Positions 7,752 to 16,556 are shown, counted from the first letter of the stretch. The stretch is 64,000 nt of DNA from Limnohabitans sp. MORI2 (GCF_027925025.1 NZ_AP027058.1:372001-436000); one strand, 5' to 3'. Numbers and translations: made by a program. Notes: a model not told the origin generated them from the letters alone.

Positions 7752-8486
7752 ATGACACTCGATTGGCAGGTTTTTCTTCAGGACGACGGTGGGGGACGAA
7801 CCTACCTCGAGTGGATGTTTGATGCCTGGGGCTGGACGCTTTCAGTCGCGGGCAGCGCTTGGGTTGTGGCCATGGTGTCGGGGTGCCTGATGGGCATCTT
7901 GCGCACCTTGCCACAAGACACGCGTTTGAATGTTTGGTTAGCAAGATTCGCCAACGCGTGGGTGGAGCTGTTTCGCAACATCCCGGTGTTGGTCCAAATT
8001 TTTCTCTGGTACTTTGTGTTGCCCAAGGTCTTTCCGGCCATGCAACAAGTACCGGGGTTTGTGTTGGTGGTGTTGGGCTTAGGCTTCTTCACATCCTCAC
8101 GCGTGGCCGAGATGCTGCGCGCAGGTATTCAAGCCATGCCACGCGGCCAGCGTTATGCGGCCATGGCCATGGGCTTTACCACTTGGCAGACTTACCGTTA
8201 TGTGTTGCTGCCCATTGCGTTTCGCACCATTTGGCCACCGCTCACCAGCGAGTCGATGAACTTGCTCAAGAACTCATCGGTGGCTTTTGCGGTGTCGATT
8301 GCCGAGCTCACCATGTACGCCATGCAAGTGCAAGAAGAAACCTCGCGTGGTATTGAGGTGTACTTGGCCGTGACAGCGTTGTACACCTTGTCAGCTTTTG
8401 CTGTGAACCGTGTGATGGCCTTCGTGGAGCGCCGCATGCAAATCCCCGGCCTCGTGGTTGCGGGTAATGTGGGCGGAGGGCACTGA
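7752..8486 (+). CDS. gltJ: Amino acid ABC transporter permease GltJ-like
   Basis: Inner-membrane permease of the HisMQ class, 244 residues, five or so membrane helices. The EAA loop is visible around EMLRAGIQAMPRGQRYAAMA, the cytoplasmic site that docks on the ATPase. An N-terminal extension (DWQVFLQDDGGGRTYLEWM) is the form seen in GltJ proteins. It starts 18 bases after the receptor gene and ends 2 bases before the second permease. Confidence 0.9.
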   Translation: MTLDWQVFLQDDGGGRTYLEWMFDAWGWTLSVAGSAWVVAMVSGCLMGILRTLPQDTRLNVWLARFANAWVELFRNIPVLVQIFLWYFVLPKVFPAMQQVPGFVLVVLGLGFFTSSRVAEMLRAGIQAMPRGQRYAAMAMGFTTWQTYRYVLLPIAFRTIWPPLTSESMNLLKNSSVAFAVSIAELTMYAMQVQEETSRGIEVYLAVTALYTLSAFAVNRVMAFVERRMQIPGLVVAGNVGGGH

Positions 8487-8488
8487 GC

Positions 8489-9157
8489 ATGAGCGCACTC
8501 GATTTTTCTTTTCTCGAATGGGACATCTTCAACAAGTTTGTGTTGAAGGGCATGTTGTTCAGCGTGGAGCTGACCATCATCGCTACCGTGGGCGGCATTG
8601 TGTTTGGCACCCTCCTTGCGCTCATGCGCTTGTCGGGTAACAAAGTGCTGGAACTGCCAGCCGTCATTTATGTGAACGGCATGCGCTCCATCCCTTTGGT
8701 GATGGTGATTCTGTGGTTCTTCTTGCTGATCCCGTTTTTGATTGGCCGCTCGATTGGCGCTGAGCTGTCGGCCACCATCACCTTTGTGGCTTTTGAAGCA
8801 GCGTACTTCAGCGAGATCATGCGTGCGGGCATCCAGTCCATCCCGCGCGGTCAGGTGATGGCGGGTCAAGCCTTGGGCATGAGCTACAGCCAGAACATGC
8901 GCCTGATTGTGTTGCCGCAAGCTTTTCGCAACATGATTCCTGTCTTGCTCACGCAAACCATCATCTTGTTTCAAGACACCTCGTTGGTCTACGCGATTGG
9001 CGCCTACGACCTGCTCAAGGGCTTCGTGACTGCCGGCAAGATTTATGGCCGCGTCGAAGAGGTGTACATCTTGGCCGCCTTGGTGTATTTCGTGATTTGT
9101 TTTGGCCTCTCGGCCCTGGTGCGTCGCTTGCAAGCGCGCATTGCCATCATTCGCTGA
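8489..9157 (+). CDS. gltK: Amino acid ABC transporter permease GltK-like
   Basis: Second HisMQ-class permease, 222 residues, pairing with GltJ to form the membrane channel. The EAA loop is seen in EIMRAGIQSIPRGQVMAGQA. Hydrophobic segments lie near 20-45, 60-85, 90-110, 150-170 and 190-210. ATG 8489 follows the gltJ stop by 2 bases. Confidence 0.9.
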   Translation: MSALDFSFLEWDIFNKFVLKGMLFSVELTIIATVGGIVFGTLLALMRLSGNKVLELPAVIYVNGMRSIPLVMVILWFFLLIPFLIGRSIGAELSATITFVAFEAAYFSEIMRAGIQSIPRGQVMAGQALGMSYSQNMRLIVLPQAFRNMIPVLLTQTIILFQDTSLVYAIGAYDLLKGFVTAGKIYGRVEEVYILAALVYFVICFGLSALVRRLQARIAIIR

Positions 9158-9184
9158 GCGCATTGACGTTCACTGGAGTTTGCT

Positions 9185-9922
9185 GTGATTGAATTAAAAA
9201 ATGTTTCCAAGTGGTACGGCCCGGTGCAGGTGCTGAACAACTGTTCCACCAACATCCAAAAAGGCGAGGTGGTTGTGATCTGTGGTCCATCAGGCTCAGG
9301 CAAGTCCACCCTCATCAAAACCATCAACGCGCTTGAGCCTGTGCAACAGGGCGAAATCTATGTTGACGGCGTGGCTGTGCATGACAAGACCACCGACCTG
9401 CCCAAACTGCGCAGCCGCGTGGGCATGGTGTTTCAACACTTCGAGCTGTTCCCCCATTTGTCGGTGACGGACAACCTCACCATCGCCCAACAAAAAGTGC
9501 TGGGCCGCAGCGCCGAAGAGGCTCGCGCCCATGGCCTGAAGTACTTGGAACGCGTGGGCCTGATGGCGCACAAAGACAAGTTTCCAGGTCAGCTCTCAGG
9601 CGGTCAGCAACAACGCGTGGCCATTGCCCGTGCTTTGAGCATGGACCCCATCGTGATGTTGTTTGACGAACCCACATCGGCTCTCGACCCTGAGATGGTG
9701 GGCGAGGTGTTGGACGTGATGGTGGACTTGGCCAACGAGGGCATGACCATGATGTGTGTGACGCACGAAATGGGTTTTGCCCGCAAGGTGGGCAGCCGCG
9801 TGATCTTCATGGACGTGGGAGGCAAGATTTTGGAAGACTGCAGCAAGGATGAGTTTTTCAACCATCCTGAAAACCGTCAACCACGGACCAAAGACTTTTT
9901 GGCCAAAATTTTGCAGCACTGA
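9185..9922 (+). CDS. gltL: Amino acid ABC transporter ATP-binding protein GltL-like
   Basis: ATPase of the importer, 245 residues. Walker [11 protein letters not shown]-loop [12 protein letters not shown], signature [15 protein letters not shown], Walker [17 protein letters not shown] and the switch His in VTHEMGF are intact. The start is GTG 9185, preceded by TGGAG in CACTGGAGTTTGCT. It closes the four-gene importer operon and is followed by a bidirectional terminator. Confidence 0.93.
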   Translation: MIELKNVSKWYGPVQVLNNCSTNIQKGEVVVICGPSGSGKSTLIKTINALEPVQQGEIYVDGVAVHDKTTDLPKLRSRVGMVFQHFELFPHLSVTDNLTIAQQKVLGRSAEEARAHGLKYLERVGLMAHKDKFPGQLSGGQQQRVAIARALSMDPIVMLFDEPTSALDPEMVGEVLDVMVDLANEGMTMMCVTHEMGFARKVGSRVIFMDVGGKILEDCSKDEFFNHPENRQPRTKDFLAKILQH

Positions 9923-9937
9923 TTTTGGCTTGCTCGT

Positions 9938-9969
9938 AAAAAAAGGCGTCTCGACGAGACGCCTTTTTT
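9938..9969. terminator. Bidirectional terminator between gltL and the ferredoxin gene
   Basis: GGCGTCTCG (9945-9953) and CGAGACGCC (9955-9963) form a stem, flanked by seven A residues on the left and six T residues on the right, so it can stop transcription in both directions. It sits between convergent genes ending at 9922 (plus) and 9986 (minus). Confidence 0.9.
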
Positions 9970-9985
9970 GTTGGGCGTGTTACGT

Positions 9986-10264
9986 TTACAGATCTAGCAC
10001 CAAGCGCGGTGACTTGCTGCGAGAGATACAGACCATCATGCAGTCATTTTTCTCTTGCTCTTCGGGGGTGAGGTACATGTCCCAATGCTCGGGCTCGCCT
10101 TCTTTGACTTGCGTCAGGCAAGTGCCGCAAACGCCTTCACTGCACGAGAAGGGGACCTCCACGCCGGCATCTTGTAGCACTTGCAAAATGCTTTTTTCGG
10201 GGGGTACCGTCAAGGTGAGATTGCGTTGGGCCAAGTGCACTTCAAAGGTGTTGTGGTCGCTCAT
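9986..10264 (-). CDS. Stand-alone 2Fe-2S ferredoxin, VanB C-terminal type
   Basis: Plant-type [2Fe-2S] ferredoxin of 92 residues; Cys41, Cys46, Cys49 and Cys79 form the cluster motif. The sequence resembles the C-terminal ferredoxin domain of VanB-type reductases, including the tail SRSKSPRLVLDL, but the FMN and NAD domains that normally precede it are missing. It is not an accidental fragment: it has its own ATG in a 4-base ATGA overlap with the oxygenase gene. It probably carries electrons to that oxygenase from a reductase encoded elsewhere. Confidence 0.87.
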   Translation of the reverse strand: MSDHNTFEVHLAQRNLTLTVPPEKSILQVLQDAGVEVPFSCSEGVCGTCLTQVKEGEPEHWDMYLTPEEQEKNDCMMVCISRSKSPRLVLDL

Positions 10265-11319
10265 GCGTTCGCTCCAGTTTCTGTGGTTTTTTCTTGCGCC
10301 AGCAGGCGGTCAATGACGCGGCGTGACTGTACGCCACCAGCGTCGATGTTGAGCATGAGCAGCTTGCGTTCGGGGTGGCGCAGGATGTTTTGCTGCTGCA
10401 GCTGCAGCATCTCCATGTCTTCGCCAAAAATCTTGCCCTGGCCTTGGCGGATGCTGTCGGTCAGCGCAGCATCATCGGCCTTGAAGTTGCGGGCCATGCC
10501 CCAGTGGTACCAGTGCGAGGTCTCGGTCTCGGGCGTGATGAAGTCCACCACCACGCTGTAGGCCTTCTTGTCAGCGGGCGCATCAAAGCCGCCGTGCCCC
10601 GCCAGGGCCACACCCACGTCGATCATGATGTGGCTGGGTGGACTGAAACGGCAGATTTGCCAGCGGTCCACCTGCGCCTGCGGGTCCAGGCCATTGGCGC
10701 TCATGGCCATCTGCCAGAACGGCGGGGCCTGGATGCCGTCCATGAAGCGCTGGGTGACCACCTTGTCGCCATCGACCTTGGTTTCGCATGGCGTCTCGTC
10801 AATCTCGGGCTGGCCGATGCTGGTCGAGTGCACATAGGTCTCGTGCGTCAGGTCCATCAGGTTGTCGATCATCAGGCGGTAGTCGGCCTGGACGTGGTAC
10901 AGACCGCCGCCATAGGCCCACGCGGGGTTGTCGAAAAATTCGAACATCGGCATTTGCGCCTCATCGGCTTGGGCTTGGTCGCCGGGCCAGACCCAGACAA
11001 AACCGTAACGCTCCACCACTGCAAAGGCCTTGACCGCTGGGAAGCCGCGCACGCGCTGGCCGGGCATGTGCACCGTCTTGCCATCGGCGCCCATCTCCAG
11101 CCCGTGGTAGCCACAGCGCAAACCGTTCTTGCAGGCCTTGCCCAGCGACATGGGCGCGCCCCGGTGCGGGCAGAAGTCTTCGACCGCCGCCACTTTGCCG
11201 TCCACCCCTTTGAAGATGGCCATCTTCTCGTTGCAGATGGTGCGGCCCAGCGGCTTGTCGCCCAACGCTTCGAGTTCGGCCAGCGAGCAGGCCACATACC
11301 AGGTGTTCTTGATGAACAT
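10261..11319 (-). CDS. Rieske aromatic-ring/O-demethylating oxygenase, VanA-like
   Basis: Terminal oxygenase of 352 residues. The N-terminal Rieske domain has Cys50-x-His52 and Cys69-x2-His72. The catalytic domain has the mononuclear iron motif NLMDLTHETYVH with Asp156 as bridge and His159/His164 as ligands. The C-terminal NIDAGGVQSRRVIDRLL is the VanA-family form. VanA converts vanillate to protocatechuate; related enzymes demethylate or hydroxylate other aromatic acids, so the substrate is left open. It lies 18 bases after livF and is followed by the ferredoxin, which puts substrate import and first oxidation in one operon. Its base composition is richer in G+C than most of the window. Confidence 0.88.
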   Translation of the reverse strand: MFIKNTWYVACSLAELEALGDKPLGRTICNEKMAIFKGVDGKVAAVEDFCPHRGAPMSLGKACKNGLRCGYHGLEMGADGKTVHMPGQRVRGFPAVKAFAVVERYGFVWVWPGDQAQADEAQMPMFEFFDNPAWAYGGGLYHVQADYRLMIDNLMDLTHETYVHSTSIGQPEIDETPCETKVDGDKVVTQRFMDGIQAPPFWQMAMSANGLDPQAQVDRWQICRFSPPSHIMIDVGVALAGHGGFDAPADKKAYSVVVDFITPETETSHWYHWGMARNFKADDAALTDSIRQGQGKIFGEDMEMLQLQQQNILRHPERKLLMLNIDAGGVQSRRVIDRLLAQEKTTETGANA

Positions 11320-11337
11320 GATCGGTCTCCTAAGTGT

Positions 11338-12045
11338 TCAATGGCGGGACACGCCCAGCAGGCGGTCCAGCAGTTCGGGGTCTTGGCGCAGCGTGTCGGC
11401 GTCGCTGGCGTGCACCACGGTGCCGTGGTCCAGCACCACCGCCTGGTGGCTGATGGCCAGAATGGCCTGCGGGTGCTGCTCGACGATGATGGCCGACAGC
11501 CCCTCTTCGCGGGTGATGCGGGCAATCGCACGCAGCAGCTCTTCCACGATGATGGGTGCCAGGCCTTCGAGCGGCTCGTCCAGCAAGAGCAGTTTGGGGT
11601 TGAGCACCAGTGCACGGGCCACGGCCAGCATCTGCTGCTCGCCGCCCGACAGCTGCGTGCCCAGATTGCCCTTGCGTTCGGCCAGGCGCGGGAACATCTC
11701 GTAAGCACGCTGCGGCGTCCAAGCACCGGGGCGCGCCACGGCGGTGAGGTTTTCATCCACCGTGAGCGATTTGAAAATGTTGCGCTCCTGCGGCACCCAG
11801 CCGATACCGGCGGCCGCCCGGGCATGCGAAGGCAGGCTGTGCAGCGCCACACCACCGAGCGTGATGCGCCCGCCATGCTGACGCGTGGCCCCGGCCAGCG
11901 TGTCCATGAAGGTGGTCTTGCCCACACCGTTGCGGCCCAGCAGGGCCAGGGTCTGGCCTTCAGCGAGCGAGAGGCTCACGTCGTGCAGCACCACGGCATC
12001 GCCGTAACCTGCGCTCAGTTGTTCAACTTGCAGGAGTTGCGTCAT
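11338..12045 (-). CDS. livF: Branched-chain-type ABC transporter ATPase LivF
   Basis: ATP-binding subunit, 235 residues. Walker A GRNGVGKTT, signature LSGGEQQMLAVARAL, Walker B LLLLDEPLEGLAP and switch His EQHPQAIL are present; the EGLAP after the Walker B is the LivF form. It overlaps livG by 4 bases (ATGA). Because the operon ends in an aromatic oxygenase, the importer probably handles an aromatic acid, not leucine. Confidence 0.92.
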   Translation of the reverse strand: MTQLLQVEQLSAGYGDAVVLHDVSLSLAEGQTLALLGRNGVGKTTFMDTLAGATRQHGGRITLGGVALHSLPSHARAAAGIGWVPQERNIFKSLTVDENLTAVARPGAWTPQRAYEMFPRLAERKGNLGTQLSGGEQQMLAVARALVLNPKLLLLDEPLEGLAPIIVEELLRAIARITREEGLSAIIVEQHPQAILAISHQAVVLDHGTVVHASDADTLRQDPELLDRLLGVSRH

Positions 12046-12803
12046 GCCCTCAGCTCCTCTCCATGCCCCAAATACACCGCCTTGACCTGCGGATCGTTGG
12101 CAATCACGTCGGGCGTGCCTTCGGTCAAGACCGCGCCATTGACCAGCACGGTGATGCGGTCGGCGAATTCAAACACCAGGTCCATGTCGTGCTCGATCAA
12201 GAGCACCGACACATCGGCAGGCAATGCGGCCACGGTCTGCAGCAGTTCTTCGCGCTCACCGGCGGGCACGCCGGCCACCGGCTCGTCGAGCAGCAGCACC
12301 TTGGGCTCGCAGGCCAGGGCAATGGCCATCTCCAGCAGGCGGCGTTTGCCGTAAGGCAGTGCAGCGGTGTTCTGGTGCATCACTTCGGTCAGGCGAAACA
12401 GGGCCAGCAGCTCTTCGCAGCGCGCCACCACGGCCGCATCCTGGCCCAGCTTGGGCCACCAGCGCGCGCCCAAGCCGCGCCGTTGCGACACCACCATGGC
12501 CAGGGTTTGCAGAGGCGTCATGCTGGCAAACAGCTGGTTGATCTGGAAGGTCCGCACCAGGCCACGCGCCACCCGCTGGTGGCTGGGTAAGTGGCTGATG
12601 TCTTCGCCCAGCAGCTCGATGCGGCCTTCGGTGGGCGGCAACACGCCGGTCAGCAGGTTGATCAGCGTGGTCTTGCCCGCGCCGTTGGGGCCGATCAGGG
12701 CATGGCGTGCGCCGAGCTGGAGCGACAGGTTCACATGGTCGGTGGCCGTGATGCCCCCAAAGCGTTTGACCAGGCCATGGGCCTGCAACACGACTTGGCT
12801 CAT
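12042..12803 (-). CDS. livG: Branched-chain-type ABC transporter ATPase LivG
   Basis: Second ATPase of the importer, 253 residues. It shows Walker A GPNGAGKTT, the LivG-type Q-loop VRTFQINQLFASM, a degraded signature (LPYGKRRLLEMAIAL in place of LSYGQQRRLEIARAL), Walker B VLLLDEPVAGVP and switch His in IEHDMDLVFE. The Gly-to-Val change in AGVP and the altered signature are unusual but the pair LivF/LivG can tolerate one weaker site. ATGA overlaps join it to livM and livF. Confidence 0.9.
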   Translation of the reverse strand: MSQVVLQAHGLVKRFGGITATDHVNLSLQLGARHALIGPNGAGKTTLINLLTGVLPPTEGRIELLGEDISHLPSHQRVARGLVRTFQINQLFASMTPLQTLAMVVSQRRGLGARWWPKLGQDAAVVARCEELLALFRLTEVMHQNTAALPYGKRRLLEMAIALACEPKVLLLDEPVAGVPAGEREELLQTVAALPADVSVLLIEHDMDLVFEFADRITVLVNGAVLTEGTPDVIANDPQVKAVYLGHGEELRA

Positions 12804-13771
12804 ACTTGCCCCCCTTTGAACCAGCGGGCAGGGCTCAAGCGCTCACGCCCCACCAGCATCAACACCACCAGGAACAGGCCCATCCAGAAAGTCCAGTACT
12901 GCGGCGTGATGCCCGAGATGATGTCGTGCAGCAGCTTGAACACCACCGCACCCAGCACGCCGCCATACAGCCAGCCCACACCGCCAATCACCAGCATCAG
13001 CACCGCATCGGCCGAGCGCTCCAGCGCGAACACATCGAGCGAGGCAAAGCCGGTGGTCTGCGCCAGCAGCGCCCCGGCAGCGCCTGCCACGCCTGCGGCC
13101 AGGGTATAGACCACGGCCAGGCGCGAGGGCACCGAAATGCCAATCGCCGCAGCGCGCAACGGGTTGTCGCGCACCGCCCTCAAGGTAGCGCCCCAGGGCG
13201 AAGACACCCAGCGCCGCGCCAAGGCAAACAACAGCAGCAAAACCGTGAGCGAGTACCAGGCGGCCGTCTGACCGTACAGGTCAAATTCAAATCGGCCCAA
13301 GAGCGGCCCCATCATCACGCCCTGCAAACCATCCGAGCCGCCGGTGAGCCAGTCGAGCTTGTTGGCCAGTTCCAGCAGGAGCAGCGCCACGCCCAGCGTG
13401 ACCATCAGGCGAGTGAGGTCCGAGCCGCGCAGGATGGTGACCGAGCAGACCGCGCCCAGCACCGTGGCGGCAGCCATGCCCACCGCCAGACCCAGCAAAG
13501 GATCGGGATGGATGAACTTGGCAAACAGCGCCGCGCAATACGCGCCAAAACCCAGAAAGGCTGCATGCCCCAGCGTGACGATGCCGGTGTAGCCCAGCAC
13601 CAGGTCCAGCGAGACGGCGAACAGGGCCACGATGGCGATCTCGTTGACGATGAGCGCATGGCCCGGCAGCAAAGCAGGCAGGGCGAAGGCCACCGCCCAG
13701 AGCAGCGGCTCGTACCAGCGCCAGCGAGAGGCCGACAGCAGTCGGGAACGGGCATCCATGGGATGTGCCAT
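12800..13771 (-). CDS. livM: Branched-chain-type ABC transporter permease LivM
   Basis: Inner-membrane permease, 323 residues, eight or more hydrophobic helices. The LivM core pattern DLVLGYTGIVTLGHAAFLGFGAY and later NPLRAAAIGISV can be read. The ATG at 13771 overlaps the livH stop as TGATG; a GTG three bases earlier is the alternative. The gene ends in an ATGA overlap with livG. Confidence 0.9.
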   Translation of the reverse strand: MAHPMDARSRLLSASRWRWYEPLLWAVAFALPALLPGHALIVNEIAIVALFAVSLDLVLGYTGIVTLGHAAFLGFGAYCAALFAKFIHPDPLLGLAVGMAAATVLGAVCSVTILRGSDLTRLMVTLGVALLLLELANKLDWLTGGSDGLQGVMMGPLLGRFEFDLYGQTAAWYSLTVLLLLFALARRWVSSPWGATLRAVRDNPLRAAAIGISVPSRLAVVYTLAAGVAGAAGALLAQTTGFASLDVFALERSADAVLMLVIGGVGWLYGGVLGAVVFKLLHDIISGITPQYWTFWMGLFLVVLMLVGRERLSPARWFKGGQV

Positions 13772-14637
13772 CACTTGCCCCCCTTGCGCACAAACAGGCC
13801 TTGCGGCCGCCAGATCAGAATGGCGATCATCAGCGCATACACAATGAAAGCGCCCAGCTTGGGCACGTAATATTTACCCGCCACATCGGCCACGCCCAGC
13901 AGCAGTGCGGCCAGCAGCGGGCCGGTGATGGACGAGGTGCCGCCCACGGCGACCACGATCAAAAAGTAAACCATGAACTTGAGCGGAAAAGTCGGGTCCA
14001 GCCCCAGCACTTCGGCACCCAATGCGCCGCCCAGGCCCGCCAAGCCCGAGCCCACCGCAAAGGTCAGAGCGAACACCTGGTTGACCGGGATGCCCAGGCC
14101 CGCGGCCACGCGGCTGTCGTCCACGCTGGCGCGCAGGCGGCTGCCAAAGCGCGTGCGGGTGAGCACGTATTGCAGCGCCACCGTCAGCACCGCGCACACG
14201 GCGATGATGAACAGGCGGTAGTGGCCCATCCCCAGGGCACCATCCCACAATTCAGTGCGCCCCCGCAACCATTCGGGCAGCTGCATGATCTGCTGCTGCG
14301 AGCCCATGAAATAGTCGACCGCCGCCACGGCCATGAAGGCCAGGCCGATCGAGAACAACACCTGGTCCAGATGCGGCTTGCGGTACATGGGCCGGTACAC
14401 CGTGCCCTCCAGCACCGCGCCCAGCGCGGCCGCACCGGCAAAAGCCAATGGCAGGCACAAAAGGAACGGCACATCCAAGCGCTGCATCAGCACCACCGTG
14501 ATGTAACCCCCCACCATGGCAAAAGCGCCGTGGGCCAGGTTGATGAAGTTCATCAGGCCCATGGTCACCGACAGGCCCACGGCCAGGATGAAGAGCAGCA
14601 TGCCGTAGGCGATGCCGTCAAAAAGCAAGGTCAGCAT
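13771..14637 (-). CDS. livH: Branched-chain-type ABC transporter permease LivH
   Basis: Permease partner of LivM, 288 residues, with the LivH signature GLMNFINLAHGAFAMVGGY near the N-terminus. The ATG at 14637 is chosen over 14676 because AAGGAG lies about 7 bases before it and family proteins start MLxLLFDG. Its first codons overlap the end of the hydrolase gene by 7 bases. Confidence 0.9.
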   Translation of the reverse strand: MLTLLFDGIAYGMLLFILAVGLSVTMGLMNFINLAHGAFAMVGGYITVVLMQRLDVPFLLCLPLAFAGAAALGAVLEGTVYRPMYRKPHLDQVLFSIGLAFMAVAAVDYFMGSQQQIMQLPEWLRGRTELWDGALGMGHYRLFIIAVCAVLTVALQYVLTRTRFGSRLRASVDDSRVAAGLGIPVNQVFALTFAVGSGLAGLGGALGAEVLGLDPTFPLKFMVYFLIVVAVGGTSSITGPLLAALLLGVADVAGKYYVPKLGAFIVYALMIAILIWRPQGLFVRKGGK

Positions 14638-15380
14638 GACGCTCCTTGAGAGACTGACGATGGCAGAGCCAGCCACTGGCGCATGGCGGCCAGCACCGCC
14701 TCGGGCTGCTCCTGCATGACCATGTGGCCGCCATCAGGCACCGAGACGATGGCCGGTCGCGCGGGAATGCAATCAGCGATAGCTTGGTGCTGGATGGGTG
14801 GCGACCAGGCATCGAGCGCACCACACAGCACCAGCGTGGGCACCTTCACCGTTTGAAGCACGGTGGTGGCATCGGGCCGATGGATCAAGGCGTGCAGTTG
14901 TTTTTCGAAAATGTCGGCATCTTTGCGCTCGAACATGTCCAGGATCGCGTCGATCAGGGGCCGGTCGTTCAGGCGCTGTGGCGCAACCATGCCTTTGACC
15001 CACTCGCTGGCCATGGCGCGCACCCCCTGCGAGCGGGCGATTGCCAGCAAGGCCATGCGCTTGCGCACCTCTTCGTCACCGGCCTCACCGGCCGGTTTGG
15101 GCAGGTGACCGGTGTCGAACAGGCCTACGTGCGTCACCCGCTCGGGCGCGATGCGCATGACTTCAAGCGCCACGCGCCCACCCATAGAGTGGCCTGCCAG
15201 CGCAAAGCGCACAGGCGCTCGCGACAGCAACTGCTCGGCCATCTGCACCAGGCTGTCGGCACGGCCATGGTCCACCACCTGGACATGCCAGTCGGGCAGG
15301 CCCGATGGCACAGCGCCCCAAGATGAGGCGTCACACATCAGGCCCGGCACCAGCACGAGCGTGGGCTTGGCAGGGGTCAT
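14631..15380 (-). CDS. Alpha/beta hydrolase
   Basis: Alpha/beta-hydrolase fold protein, 249 residues. The nucleophile elbow AGHSMGGRVAL contains the expected Ser, a late Asp sits in LCGALDAWSPP, and the catalytic His in VPDGGHMVMQEQPE. It resembles 3-oxoadipate enol-lactonase-like and menH-like hydrolases; substrate unknown. Lying between the LivK receptor (TAA followed directly by its ATG) and livH, it is firmly in the aromatic uptake/oxidation operon and may cleave an ester or lactone of the imported compound. Confidence 0.85.
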   Translation of the reverse strand: MTPAKPTLVLVPGLMCDASSWGAVPSGLPDWHVQVVDHGRADSLVQMAEQLLSRAPVRFALAGHSMGGRVALEVMRIAPERVTHVGLFDTGHLPKPAGEAGDEEVRKRMALLAIARSQGVRAMASEWVKGMVAPQRLNDRPLIDAILDMFERKDADIFEKQLHALIHRPDATTVLQTVKVPTLVLCGALDAWSPPIQHQAIADCIPARPAIVSVPDGGHMVMQEQPEAVLAAMRQWLALPSSVSQGASC

Positions 15381-16556
15381 TTACTTGGCCTTGCCTGGAT
15401 CTTTCACATCCTTGATGGTCGCGAACTCCTGGTTGTAGAGCTGGCCGTTCACCTTCTCGACTTTGCGGATGTAGATGTTGTGCACCACATCGCGGGTCTG
15501 TGCGTCGATGAACATCGGGCCACGCGGGCTCTCGAAGATCTGGCCTTTCATTGCATCCAGCAAGGCCTGGCCGCCCGCGCCCTTGGTGGCTTTGGCTGCT
15601 TCGTAGATCACGCGCATGCCGTCATAGCCGCCCACGGCCATGAAGTTGGGACGCAGGCCGTTGTTGGCTTTGCCGAAGGCTTCGACAAATTTCTTGTTCA
15701 GCGGTGAATTGTGCGAAGCCGAGTAGTGATGCGCGGTGACCACGCCATTGGCCACATCGCCCATGCCGTTCAAGATATCGTCGTCCGTGATGTCACCCGT
15801 GCCAATCAGTTTGATGCCCGCTTTGTCCAGTCCACGTTCGGCAAACTGCTTCATCAGCGGTGCGCCAATGCCCGAGGGCACAAACACATACACCGCATCG
15901 GGCTTGAGGTCCCGCACCTTCTGCAGGAACGGCGCGAAGTCGGGGTTGCGCATGGGCACACGTAGGGTGTCGAGCACCTGGCCGCCGTTGAGCAACAGGC
16001 GATCTTTGAAATACTTTTCAGCATCAATGCCAGGGCCGTAGTCTGAGACCAAGGTCACCACTTTTTTGATTTGATTGCTGGCCGCCCAGTCCGCCATGGC
16101 CACAGCCGCTTGAGGCAGGGTGAAGCTGGTGCGCACGATGAAAGGCGAAGCTTCCGTGATGCTGGACGTGGCTGCCGCCATGACCACCAAGGGCGTTTTA
16201 GATTGGGTGGCAATGGGCGCTGTCGCGAGTGCCAAAGGCGTTAAGCCAAAACCAGCGAGCACACTGACTTTGTCGTTCACCACCAACTCTTGGGCGATGC
16301 GTTTGGTCACGTCGGGGGCGCTGGTGTCGTCTTTGACAATCAGTTCAACTTTTTTGCCAGCCACGGTGCTGCCGTTTTGTGCCATGTACAAACGTGCGGC
16401 CGCTTCGATTTGTTTGCCCGTCGAGGCGAACGGCCCCGTCATGGGCAAGATCAGACCAATTTTGAAAGTGTCTGTTTGGGCCATTGCCCCCATGCTGGTC
16501 AAAGCCAAACCGCTGAGGACGGAGGCCACCAAAAGTCGACGTTTGTTCATGTGCAT
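15381..16556 (-). CDS. Branched-chain-type ABC transporter substrate-binding protein (LivK-like)
   Basis: Periplasmic receptor, about 391 residues, Peripla_BP_6 type. A Sec signal peptide ends near AMA (residue 26), followed by FKIGLILPMTGPFASTGKQ, the usual opening. Start 16556 is preferred over 16580 because AGGAG (complement of 16564-16568) precedes it by about 7 bases. It leads the minus-strand operon that includes livHMGF, a hydrolase, a Rieske oxygenase and a ferredoxin, so the ligand is probably an aromatic or related organic acid. Confidence 0.9.
   Translation of the reverse strand: MHMNKRRLLVASVLSGLALTSMGAMAQTDTFKIGLILPMTGPFASTGKQIEAAARLYMAQNGSTVAGKKVELIVKDDTSAPDVTKRIAQELVVNDKVSVLAGFGLTPLALATAPIATQSKTPLVVMAAATSSITEASPFIVRTSFTLPQAAVAMADWAASNQIKKVVTLVSDYGPGIDAEKYFKDRLLLNGGQVLDTLRVPMRNPDFAPFLQKVRDLKPDAVYVFVPSGIGAPLMKQFAERGLDKAGIKLIGTGDITDDDILNGMGDVANGVVTAHHYSASHNSPLNKKFVEAFGKANNGLRPNFMAVGGYDGMRVIYEAAKATKGAGGQALLDAMKGQIFESPRGPMFIDAQTRDVVHNIYIRKVEKVNGQLYNQEFATIKDVKDPGKAK

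Noticed and set aside
10375..12354. A plus-strand open frame of 659 codons
   Set aside because: It is antisense to the Rieske oxygenase and livF, which have intact motifs. The His/Gly/Ala/Arg-rich translation is typical of a shadow frame in G+C-rich coding DNA.
12806..14649. Long plus-strand frames opposite livM and livH
   Set aside because: Their Gln/His/Arg-rich composition and exact antisense position to conserved permeases mark them as shadows.
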